From contig JAIXMJ010000048.1 of the NCBI GenBank assembly GCA_022836975.1, forward strand, positions 1 through 5,520: a stretch of 5,520 nucleotides of DNA, written 5' to 3'. Positions 1 through 5,384 of the stretch are shown here, piece after piece (within the stretch, counting starts at the first letter, position 1; every line of letters begins with the position of its first letter). Source of the DNA: Wolbachia sp. GTDB lineage: Bacteria > Pseudomonadota > Alphaproteobacteria > Rickettsiales > Anaplasmataceae. A program made the position numbers and the translations under genes. Below the pieces are notes generated by a model. It was not told the DNA's origin, ran no database searches, and saw only the letters and a list, made by a program, of their open reading frames with translations.

Positions 1-97
1 CAAGCACTTTCGTAGGGTTGCTACTCGTTATGATAAATTAGCCATCGCTTTCTTATCTTTTGTTCATATTGCTGCTATTTATCTTTGGTTGAAATAA
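1..97 (+). CDS. IS5-family transposase, C-terminal fragment (cut by window edge)
   Basis: The frame starting at base 2 reads 31 residues and a TAA stop at 95-97. It begins KHFRRVATRYDKLA and continues with a hydrophobic tail ending in IYLWLK. The HFRR-x-ATRYDKxA block is the conserved tail of IS5-family (IS427-type) DDE transposases, just after the catalytic glutamate helix, so the DDE residues themselves lie upstream of the window. The protein would catalyse cut-and-paste movement of its element by acting on the terminal repeats. The visible piece is free of stops and frameshifts, which is compatible with a recently active copy but does not prove it. Confidence 0.8.
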   Translation, partial: KHFRRVATRYDKLAIAFLSFVHIAAIYLWLK

Positions 98-112
98 ATG
101 TCGACACTACCT
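1..112 (+). mobile_element. Right end of an IS5-family insertion sequence (partial)
   Basis: Positions 2-97 encode the C-terminus of a DDE transposase. They are followed by a probable terminal repeat, read inward from the right as GGTAGTGTCGACA (112 back to 100). Terminal repeats starting GGTAGTGTCGAC-like are familiar from the IS427 branch of the IS5 family. A TA at 113-114 or 112-113 could be target duplication. The left end is outside the window, so completeness cannot be judged. The element ends within two or three bases of the stop codon of the convergent virB8-like gene (stop 117-115). Family assignment rests on the transposase tail and the repeat; the exact boundary is inference. Confidence 0.72.
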
Positions 113-114
113 AG

Positions 115-789
115 TTATCTACTTTTAAGCTCATAGCCCTTAACCATGAACTTAAAAGGCATGGCCATATTAATACCCTCCTGTATATTTGATAAGATAA
201 AGCCCATCTCTACAGTCTGCTCTATAATTTTTTTATTTTGCTCAGTTGTAAAAGTTATTGTAGCACTTCCATTAAGTTCCAGATTAAGTATTGACTGTTC
301 AACAGCTAGTTTGCTGATTTCTATATTGAAAACTTTCCTTGGGTATGTACTTACTTCATTCACCATCCTCTCAGAAAACTTTTTACGTATCTGGCGTGTG
401 GAATGAGACTTTATAAAACTTTCCTGAAATGATTGTTGTACTGTTTGATAAGATTCATACAGTTCTACATATTTTTGAACTAAATATCTTGCTATAGCCA
501 CATGCTCATTTTCCTTGTGATTTATGCTTAGTTTCTTTTTTAATGAAAACTCATCACCTGTATGAGATACATATTTGACAAAATTCTGATCCTGTGTAAT
601 AGGAAATAGTAAATATATGTTAAGTAACAATGAAAATACGCATACTAATAAAAGCAAAACTATTAACAGTAGCCATGATCTTTCTATAATACAGAATAAA
701 TACCTGTAATAATACCATTCCTTTGCTTGATCAAAATAATCTTTGTTTTTTACTGATTCTAGTAATTTACTTTTTTCTACAGTTCTCAT
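115..789 (-). CDS. virB8-2: VirB8-like type IV secretion protein (VirB8-2 type)
   Basis: The 224-residue protein has VirB8 architecture. It has a cytoplasmic N-terminus of about 37 residues rich in Y/K/E, one transmembrane helix (about 38-61), and a periplasmic NTF2-like domain. The helical stretch IARYLVQKYVELYESY (99-114) matches the family's conserved 'YV..RESY' helix, and the end resembles the VirB8 final strand (KFMVKGYEL). VirB8 is an inner-membrane assembly factor of the type IV secretion system that contacts VirB9/VirB10. No other virB gene is adjacent, which fits the dispersed second virB8 copy of Rickettsiales rather than the main virB8-virD4 operon. The family's NPxG motif appears degenerate (MPFKF at 210-214), as reported for the divergent second VirB8 of Rickettsia. 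The ATG at 789 has only a weak upstream purine stretch (GTAAGAT). The gene starts 27 bp after mnmA, suggesting one transcript, and its stop nearly touches an IS end. The VirB8 call is fairly sure; the '-2' label is inferred from context. Confidence 0.8.
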   Translation of the reverse strand: MRTVEKSKLLESVKNKDYFDQAKEWYYYRYLFCIIERSWLLLIVLLLLVCVFSLLLNIYLLFPITQDQNFVKYVSHTGDEFSLKKKLSINHKENEHVAIARYLVQKYVELYESYQTVQQSFQESFIKSHSTRQIRKKFSERMVNEVSTYPRKVFNIEISKLAVEQSILNLELNGSATITFTTEQNKKIIEQTVEMGFILSNIQEGINMAMPFKFMVKGYELKSR

Positions 790-816
790 ATCTTACAGAT
801 TTATAAATTTCTCAGA

Positions 817-1923
817 TTAATACGTACAAATCCATCCACCGCCAATCACTTGCTCATTATTATACGCTACACAGGCTTGACCTGGGCTGACACCAAAGTA
901 ATCATTGTTTAGAATAACACATACTTTACTTTTTTCAGTAGTTGAATGTATAGTTGCACGACTGCCAGCATGTGACGACCTCAGCTTAACGGTTACTTCC
1001 TGACCATCTTTGGGCTGTTCTAGCCAATTGAGCTCTTCAATAAAGATTTGCTTTTGTATTAATGCATTGATAGTACCGACTACTACTTCATTATTTTCTG
1101 GGTCAATTTTTATTACATAGAGTGGTTCACTATGTGAAATTCCAAGACCTTTCCTCTGCCCAACCGTAAAATTGATTATACCATTATGTTCTCCCAAAAC
1201 TTCACCATGTATGTTTACTATTTTCCCCTTACATATAGATTGAGGTGCTAACTCAGCTATTGTCTTGTTATAGCTTTCAGATACAAAACATATATCTTGG
1301 CTATCAGGTTTATGAGAAACTTTAAGTCCGAAATATTTTGCAAGTTCCCTTACACTATCTTTGTGAAATTCTCCTAATGGAAAACGTATAGATTTTAATT
1401 GTTCCAAAGTTGTTGCAAAAAGGAAATAGCTTTGATCTTTGTTTTTATCAATACTTTTACATAGCTTTATTTTACCGTCAGATTCTATTCTTCTAGCATA
1501 GTGCCCTGTAACTAATACATCAGCATCAAGATCTTTCGTTACTTTTAACAAATCACGAAATTTCACTGTTTGATTACATTTAACACATGGTATAGGAGTT
1601 TTCCCTTGCATATACGTATCTGTAAAGTTTGCTATTACTTCTCGCTTAAATACCTCTTCGTAATTCAAAGTATAATGTGAAAATCCGATACTTTCAGCAA
1701 CACGCTTAGCATCGTAGATATCCTGTCCAGCACAACAAGCACCCTTTTTTGCACTGCTACCATTATATAGTTGTAAAGTTATACCTATTACCTTATAGCC
1801 AAGATTACATAACAGAGCTGCAGCAACAGAACTATCTACTCCACCAGACATAGCAACTACAACTTTGGTTTCAGTAGGAAGTTTGCCTTGTAACAAAGGA
1901 TTAATTTTAAATCTGTCTAACAC
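817..1923 (-). CDS. mnmA: tRNA-specific 2-thiouridylase MnmA
   Basis: MnmA adenylates U34 in the anticodon of tRNAs for Lys, Glu and Gln, then transfers sulfur from a persulfide to form s2U34. The protein has 368 residues, a normal length. The ATP pyrophosphatase loop SGGVDSS is at 26-32. ACCAGQDIYDA (62-72) is the alphaproteobacterial form of the tRNA-contact region. Two cysteines align with the catalytic pair of E. coli MnmA (C102/C199): C116 in CNQTVKF and C212 in DSQDICFV. GHYAR (140-144) and NFTVGQRKGLG (251-261) are also typical, and the C-terminal beta-barrel domain is complete to SPGQACV (346-352) and GGGW. The start is GTG (CAC at 1921-1923 on the plus strand); no ATG precedes the PP-loop, and the resulting N-terminus (FKINPLLQGKLP) resembles rickettsial homologues. 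The Shine-Dalgarno is weak (GAGTAAG). It lies between an unknown membrane-protein gene (115 bp upstream) and virB8-2 (27 bp downstream). No defect is seen. Confidence 0.96.
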   Translation of the reverse strand: MLDRFKINPLLQGKLPTETKVVVAMSGGVDSSVAAALLCNLGYKVIGITLQLYNGSSAKKGACCAGQDIYDAKRVAESIGFSHYTLNYEEVFKREVIANFTDTYMQGKTPIPCVKCNQTVKFRDLLKVTKDLDADVLVTGHYARRIESDGKIKLCKSIDKNKDQSYFLFATTLEQLKSIRFPLGEFHKDSVRELAKYFGLKVSHKPDSQDICFVSESYNKTIAELAPQSICKGKIVNIHGEVLGEHNGIINFTVGQRKGLGISHSEPLYVIKIDPENNEVVVGTINALIQKQIFIEELNWLEQPKDGQEVTVKLRSSHAGSRATIHSTTEKSKVCVILNNDYFGVSPGQACVAYNNEQVIGGGWICTY

Positions 1924-1949
1924 ACAACTTACTCAATGAATAAAATGAT

Positions 1950-1969
1950 GATTATACAAGGATTATACA
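1950..1969 (-). promoter_or_regulatory. Tandem -10-like boxes upstream of mnmA
   Basis: On the minus strand, two perfect TATAAT hexamers (1967-1962 and 1956-1951) sit in a 9-bp direct repeat, TGTATAATC, with 2 bp between copies (period 11). They lie 28-46 bp upstream of the mnmA GTG, a good place for a promoter of the mnmA-virB8 pair. No convincing TTGACA-type -35 is found at 16-18 bp from either (ATAAGG and TTTTAA are the nearest). Promoter function is inferred from the -10 matches only; such hexamers are common in AT-rich DNA. Confidence 0.45.
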
Positions 1970-2038
1970 CAAATTAAAAGAATACCTTATAGACTAACTA
2001 GAACCTTTTCCCTAGTAGATAGTATAGTAGACTTATTG

Positions 2039-2803
2039 CTAATTAGGTTGTAATTGCATATTTGGCACGATACCTTGTATGAGAGGATCTTCAAATAATG
2101 ATGAAATAGTTTTTAGTATATTGCGTACATTGCATGCCTCACAAATCGCTGCCATTGCTAGTACATTAAAACTTTGACATATTGTGACATTGAGTTGACC
2201 ACTATTTTCCAAATTGTCCTTACATTCTTCATTAAAACTGAGTAAAGTAACTTTAGTACTTCCTATGTTTCCTAGATAAATATCACCATTCGATGATGCA
2301 GTAGGGGGCAATATTGTATAGGAAATATCATCATCAACTTTGGATGGACTATGGATTTTAAGTGAATGTATAATCTTAATATTATCATCTTCTGGATAAT
2401 ATATCAAGATACTTACTGTGTTGTCTGAAATATTTAGCTGGTTATTCTCGTTAATAGGAGCAATAAGTTTTAATTCATTCCCATCAATGCGCATTACGCC
2501 TTTTATACTGTCTTTTGTGATCAGTTGAGCTATCTGTTGTGCGCATTGTTCAGTCCGTTGTGCACGTTGTTCAGATTGATAATCAGATTTGTAATTTGCT
2601 GTTATCTTTAATATTGCACACAGTGCAAACCATCCGATTAGCACAGCTGCACAGAGAAAGAAGACCCTAAGGTCTAAAGGAGTTGATATAGGATTAACTT
2701 TTCCTAAATCATGCGCTATAGACAACGTAATTAACATACCTAGCATGCAAGCTGTAACCTGCAAAGCAGGAAATATATTTTTTTTTGAAATTAAACTGCC
2801 CAT
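2039..2803 (-). CDS. Conserved-looking two-TM membrane protein of unknown function
   Basis: I do not recognise this protein. The open frame reaches back to an ATG at 2866 (275 residues). I prefer the ATG at 2803-2801 (254 residues, MGSLISKKN...), which has an AGAG purine stretch six bases upstream; the ATGs at 2866 and 2827 have none. In the long numbering there are two hydrophobic helices, about 31-51 and 67-88, joined by a short loop (HDLGKVNPISTPLDLR). A Q/E/R-rich, probably coiled segment follows (about 96-115, with a repeated EQ-AQ pattern). After it comes a soluble region of about 150 residues with several predicted beta strands (VMRIDGNELKLIAP, VSILIYYPEDD, TKVTLLSF). Four cysteines cluster near the end (C215, C230, C242, C245, the last two as CEAC). 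The layout suggests an inner-membrane anchor with a large hydrophilic domain. It heads the minus-strand run before mnmA, but the 115-bp gap and the TATAAT boxes there argue for a separate mnmA promoter. Confidence 0.75.
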   Translation of the reverse strand: MGSLISKKNIFPALQVTACMLGMLITLSIAHDLGKVNPISTPLDLRVFFLCAAVLIGWFALCAILKITANYKSDYQSEQRAQRTEQCAQQIAQLITKDSIKGVMRIDGNELKLIAPINENNQLNISDNTVSILIYYPEDDNIKIIHSLKIHSPSKVDDDISYTILPPTASSNGDIYLGNIGSTKVTLLSFNEECKDNLENSGQLNVTICQSFNVLAMAAICEACNVRNILKTISSLFEDPLIQGIVPNMQLQPN

Positions 2804-3024
2804 ATGAATCTCTAGAAAATACTTCATTATTTTACAATATGACAGGTGATAAGTCAATAGATTCATGTGGAAAGTAGTAGCAAAATCATAGAATTCGCTC
2901 TAAATAAGAAAACAAACATTGCATTCTTTTTGAGAACCTCAGATTTTTCTTATGTGTAACCCTTTTAACACAAAAATTTTGTCAAAATAGAGCAGCTCAC
3001 AGAGAGTTTCATAAACTATTTTCA

Positions 3025-3052
3025 TTTCTTCACATAAAATAAATGATATAAT
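3025..3052 (+). promoter_or_regulatory. Probable promoter of mtaB
   Basis: A perfect TATAAT at 3047-3052 lies 23 bp before the mtaB ATG. The best -35 at normal spacing is weak (TTTCTT, 3025-3030, 16 bp spacer). The position predicts a very short leader of about 15-17 nt that still contains the Shine-Dalgarno AAGGA (3067-3071). The -10 is fairly convincing by location; the -35 is not. Confidence 0.5.
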
Positions 3053-3062
3053 TTATCATTTA
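3040..3062. repeat. Perfect 9-bp inverted repeat overlapping the mtaB -10 box
   Basis: The left arm TAAATGATA (3040-3048) and right arm TATCATTTA (3054-3062) are exact reverse complements separated by 5 bp (TAATT). The -10 hexamer (3047-3052) lies across the left arm and spacer, and the right arm reaches to within 5 bp of the Shine-Dalgarno. This is the geometry of an operator for a dimeric repressor; it could also form a leader hairpin if transcription starts further upstream. The symmetry is seen directly; the function is inference. Confidence 0.5.
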
Positions 3063-3075
3063 ATATAAGGAAAGC

Positions 3076-4302
3076 ATGAATGAGGTTGTTACCTTTGGAT
3101 GTCGCTTAAATTTTTATGAGAGTGAACTAATTAAAACAACATTAAGGAAAGCAAACAGAGAGAATGTTGTTGTGGTACATAGCTGTGCAGTGACAAATGA
3201 GGCAGAACGTCAAGTTAAGCAAAAGATTCGTCAAATCCACAGAAATGATCCAAATAAAGAAATTATTGTTGTTGGATGTGCTGTACAATTAGACCCTGAA
3301 TCTTATGTTAAGATTCCAGGAGTAAGTAAAGTATTAGATAATCAAGATAAATTAAAAGTGGAAAGTTATATTATAGATAATACTAGTGTTTTGTCTGATA
3401 ATATAGAACCTCAAGTTATCAATCAATTTCAAGATAAATCAAGAGCATTTATTGAAATACAAAATGGTTGTAATCACAATTGCACTTTTTGTTCGATTAC
3501 TCACGCTCGGGGCAATAATCGTTCTGTACCAATCAATAATATTGTAGAACATATCAAAGCTTTTGTAGAAAATGGGTACCAAGAAGTAGTATTGACTGGC
3601 GTTGATATCACTGATTTTGGCAGCGATTTATTTGGTAAATCATCTCTTGGTATGATGATTAGTAGAGTGCTAAAAGATATACCAGAACTAAAAAGACTCA
3701 GACTTTCTTCCATAGATGTTGCTGAGATTGATCATGAATTACTAGATCTGATGGTAAATGAGCCTAGATTAATGCCTCACTTTCATCTCAGTTTACAGTC
3801 AGGTAATGATCTAATTTTAAAGAGGATGAAACGACGCCATAATCGGATGCAAGCAATAGAGTTGTGCCATAAAGTCAAAAATTTGAGGCCTGGTGTGGTG
3901 TTTGGTGCAGATATTATTGCTGGGTTCCCTACTGAAACTGAAAACATGTTTCAAGATACAGTGAGTATGCTCAAAGAAATAAGTGTGATCTATTTACATG
4001 TTTTTCCGTATTCTGAACGTAAAAACACTCCTGCAGCAAGGATGCCACAAGTACCTAAAAGTATACGAAAAGAAAGAACAAGATATCTTAGAGAAATGAA
4101 TAAAAAAATGACAAGTGATTTTCTGCAGTCTTTAGTAGGTACTACACAAAGTGTTTTAATTGAGCAAAATGACATTGGCAGAGCAGAAAATTTCGCATTA
4201 GTAAAAGTAGAATCAGAATTATCTGATAAGAGTATTATAAAAAGTGATATAGTAGCAACGCATAATAATTACCTTCTAGGAAGAATGATATCAAAACAAT
4301 AG
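3076..4302 (+). CDS. mtaB: tRNA t6A37 methylthiotransferase, MtaB type (MiaB-like radical SAM)
   Basis: MtaB uses two iron-sulfur clusters and S-adenosylmethionine to add a methylthio group to t6A37 of ANN-decoding tRNAs, giving ms2t6A. The 408-residue protein has the full three-part layout. The N-terminal MTTase domain carries cluster cysteines C9 (FGCRLNFYESE), C37 (HSCAVTNEA) and C68 (VGCAVQ). The radical-SAM core has the CxxxCxxC motif, C132/C136/C139 (GCNHNCTFC), followed by LTGVDITDFG, HLSLQSGND (237-245) and ADIIAGFPTET (278-288). A C-terminal TRAM-like domain runs from about 350. The GCRLN-x-YESE opening favours MtaB over MiaB, which usually has YGCQMN-x-xDS; the family is certain, the subfamily likely. 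The ATG has a good Shine-Dalgarno (AAGGA, 3067-3071, 4-nt spacing). The gene diverges from the unknown membrane-protein gene and precedes the barrel gene in the same direction with a 206-bp gap. No defect is seen. Confidence 0.92.
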   Translation: MNEVVTFGCRLNFYESELIKTTLRKANRENVVVVHSCAVTNEAERQVKQKIRQIHRNDPNKEIIVVGCAVQLDPESYVKIPGVSKVLDNQDKLKVESYIIDNTSVLSDNIEPQVINQFQDKSRAFIEIQNGCNHNCTFCSITHARGNNRSVPINNIVEHIKAFVENGYQEVVLTGVDITDFGSDLFGKSSLGMMISRVLKDIPELKRLRLSSIDVAEIDHELLDLMVNEPRLMPHFHLSLQSGNDLILKRMKRRHNRMQAIELCHKVKNLRPGVVFGADIIAGFPTETENMFQDTVSMLKEISVIYLHVFPYSERKNTPAARMPQVPKSIRKERTRYLREMNKKMTSDFLQSLVGTTQSVLIEQNDIGRAENFALVKVESELSDKSIIKSDIVATHNNYLLGRMISKQ

Positions 4303-4451
4303 ACTTTTTCTAACATGGTAAAACACAAGATGAAATTTTAGGGCAAAATCATGGATATTTTGCTTGTGTATAATACAAAAACTTTTAAAATACATCACTT
4401 GCCCAAATCTAACATTTTGCACAAGAGTTAATATATAGCACTTATTTATGA

Positions 4452-4479
4452 TTCCCACGTAAGGAAAAAATATTATAAT
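4452..4479 (+). promoter_or_regulatory. Probable promoter of the barrel-protein gene
   Basis: A perfect TATAAT (4474-4479) has TTCCCA (4452-4457, 4 of 6 matches to TTGACA) upstream at a 16-bp spacing. The predicted start of transcription, near 4486, leaves a leader of about 23 nt. No Shine-Dalgarno is present in that leader; the purine-rich AAGGAAAAAA (4461-4470) lies inside the promoter spacer, too far from the ATG to serve. Confidence 0.5.
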
Positions 4480-4491
4480 ATCTTAGTATAG

Positions 4492-4506
4492 TTAAAAAAT
4501 CTTTAA
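4492..4506. promoter_or_regulatory. Candidate CtrA-binding site TTAA-N7-TTAA
   Basis: TTAA at 4492-4495 and TTAA at 4503-4506 are separated by exactly 7 bases (AAAATCT). This is the full consensus described for CtrA, the alphaproteobacterial cell-cycle regulator that Anaplasmataceae retain. The site covers the short leader between the predicted promoter and the ATG at 4509, where bound protein would more likely repress than activate. In DNA this AT-rich the pattern is expected about once per window by chance, so only its position makes it notable. Confidence 0.35.
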
Positions 4507-4508
4507 TA

Positions 4509-5384
4509 ATGTTGTTAATTAGGATCTTTCTAGTTATCTTGTTTTTATTTAATGTCTATAATGCAAATACAGAGCAGTTAAATGTAGATCAAGATGTAGG
4601 CTTGCAATCACATAATTCACAAAACCTATTACCCACCACACAGTTCAGCAAAGGTCAAGTTGTAGTTTCACAATCAAATATTCCAGAAAACCTATTACTT
4701 ATTACACAGTTTAGAGAAGAACTTCCGGAATATTTCATACATTCAAAACTGAAGATGCATGAAAAGAAACGCCTTTATGCTAGCTTTAGTGGAGGTCAGA
4801 TATACAATGATAATTCAGAAACATTTATAAAGGGAGTACAAGCTATAGGAGATAGGGTTTTATCTATTATGGAAGGAAACAGTTGGTCTCCTATTATAAA
4901 AAATATACTTACTGGTGAGCTTAATGCTATCAGTCAATTTGATGGTAAAATTAAGTTTCAGTGGCTTGTTAATACATCTCTAGGATGCTATATCGGTAAA
5001 AATGGAAGAATTGATGCTGAAATAATGAGCTACGATATAAATATTTTGGATAATAAATACATATTTGATAAATCAGCAAGCATATTTGCATTTTTATTCA
5101 ATCTCTCTTATATCCCACAAATTAAAGATACAAAATTTACTCCATACTTTAGTTTAGGTATAGGGCCAACAGTCTTTAGATTGAAAAGAGTTAATAAGAA
5201 GGCTAAAGCAATGATGCCGTTGAATTTGCCTTGGTATTCTTACCAGATGAAATTTGGTATTGATTATTCTATCACACAAGACTGTAGTATCTTTCTTGGT
5301 TACCGTTATTTCAATATTCCTATGCCTATTACAAACCACATCTCTACACATAATATCGAAACTGGAATAAGGCTACACTTTTAA
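4509..5384 (+). CDS. Secreted outer-membrane beta-barrel protein, surface-antigen (P44/Msp2/Wsp-like) family
   Basis: The 291-residue protein opens with a signal peptide: a basic and hydrophobic stretch 2-16 and likely cleavage after YNA (A19). Residues 20-87 are hydrophilic, look unstructured and contain a duplicated 22-residue unit (around 38-47 and 60-69). From about 88 on it alternates amphipathic strands: RLYASFSGG (88-96), KIKFQWLVNTSLGCYIG (147-163), SIFAFLFNLSYIP (191-203), PYFSLGIGPTVFRL (212-225), YSYQMKFGIDYSI (243-255) and DCSIFLGYRYFNI (258-270). It ends HNIETGIRLHF with the terminal Phe expected of a BAM-inserted barrel. The PY-x-SLGIG, Y-x-KFGI-Y and HNIE-G-R-x-x-F pattern matches the Surface_Ag_2 family of Anaplasmataceae, whose members act as porins or host-facing antigens. 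Sequence is divergent, so family membership is likely rather than certain and no gene symbol is assigned. The start lacks a Shine-Dalgarno but gives the complete signal peptide. The stop abuts an IS element. Confidence 0.78.
   Translation: MLLIRIFLVILFLFNVYNANTEQLNVDQDVGLQSHNSQNLLPTTQFSKGQVVVSQSNIPENLLLITQFREELPEYFIHSKLKMHEKKRLYASFSGGQIYNDNSETFIKGVQAIGDRVLSIMEGNSWSPIIKNILTGELNAISQFDGKIKFQWLVNTSLGCYIGKNGRIDAEIMSYDINILDNKYIFDKSASIFAFLFNLSYIPQIKDTKFTPYFSLGIGPTVFRLKRVNKKAKAMMPLNLPWYSYQMKFGIDYSITQDCSIFLGYRYFNIPMPITNHISTHNIETGIRLHF
4601..4732 (+). repeat. Imperfect in-frame 66-bp tandem duplication within the barrel gene
   Basis: The core is 28 bp at 4621-4648 and again at 4687-4714, offset by 66 bp (22 codons). 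Both copies begin AAAACCTATTAC and share ACACAGTT. The cores match at 23 of 28 positions, and all five differences are C in the first copy against T in the second. Weaker similarity (13 of 20) extends over the 20 bases before each core. It encodes QNLLPTTQFS and ENLLLITQFR in the N-terminal region of the mature protein. Confidence 0.65.

Larger units (their letters stand above)
2867..3075. other. Divergent intergenic region between the membrane-protein gene and mtaB
   Basis: About 209 bp lie between two divergent genes, 272 bp if the membrane protein starts at 2803, so promoters for both strands should be here. The plus-strand -10 and an overlapping palindrome are listed separately. For the minus strand, a perfect TTGACA (2985-2980) overlaps a near-palindrome ACAAAA-A-TTTTGT (2970-2982), but no good -10 hexamer is found 16-18 bp downstream, so I do not call a promoter. 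No RNA gene is recognised. Confidence 0.5.
4303..4508 (+). other. Intergenic region with interlocking complementary segments
   Basis: The first two thirds hold several short complementary pieces. GCAAAAT (4343-4349) pairs with ATTTTGC at 4357-4363 across a 7-nt loop, and an identical ATTTTGC recurs at 4414-4420. CACAAG (4324-4329 and again 4420-4425) can pair with CTTGTG (4363-4368). GGGCAA (4341-4346) can pair with TTGCCC (4399-4404). The local hairpin may mark the 3' end of the mtaB transcript, but no T-run follows it, so it is not a standard intrinsic terminator. The final third is the barrel-gene promoter region, listed separately. No RNA gene family is recognised. Confidence 0.4.

Noticed and set aside
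146..406. Open frame of 86 codons on the plus strand
   Set aside because: It lies wholly inside the virB8-2-like gene on the opposite strand, has no ribosome site and reads as a shadow of that gene.
2970..2985. Minus-strand promoter built on TTGACA at 2985-2980
   Set aside because: No acceptable -10 hexamer lies 16-18 bp downstream on that strand (GGGTTA or AGGGTT at best).
3501..3713. Open frame of 70 codons on the minus strand
   Set aside because: It lies inside the well-supported mtaB gene and its translation resembles no family.
3990..4175. Open frame of 61 codons on the minus strand
   Set aside because: It is antisense to the mtaB 3' part; no start signal or recognisable product.
3076..4302. 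MiaB (i6A37 methylthiotransferase) instead of MtaB
   Set aside because: The N-terminal FGCRLNFYESE pattern and overall length of 408 fit MtaB better than MiaB, although the radical-SAM core is shared.
4369..4374. TATAAT as an additional promoter
   Set aside because: No -35 element at usual spacing and no gene start nearby; the box at 4474 is better placed for the barrel gene.
5154..5351. Open frame of 65 codons on the minus strand
   Set aside because: It is antisense to conserved barrel strands of the surface-antigen gene, so it is a shadow.
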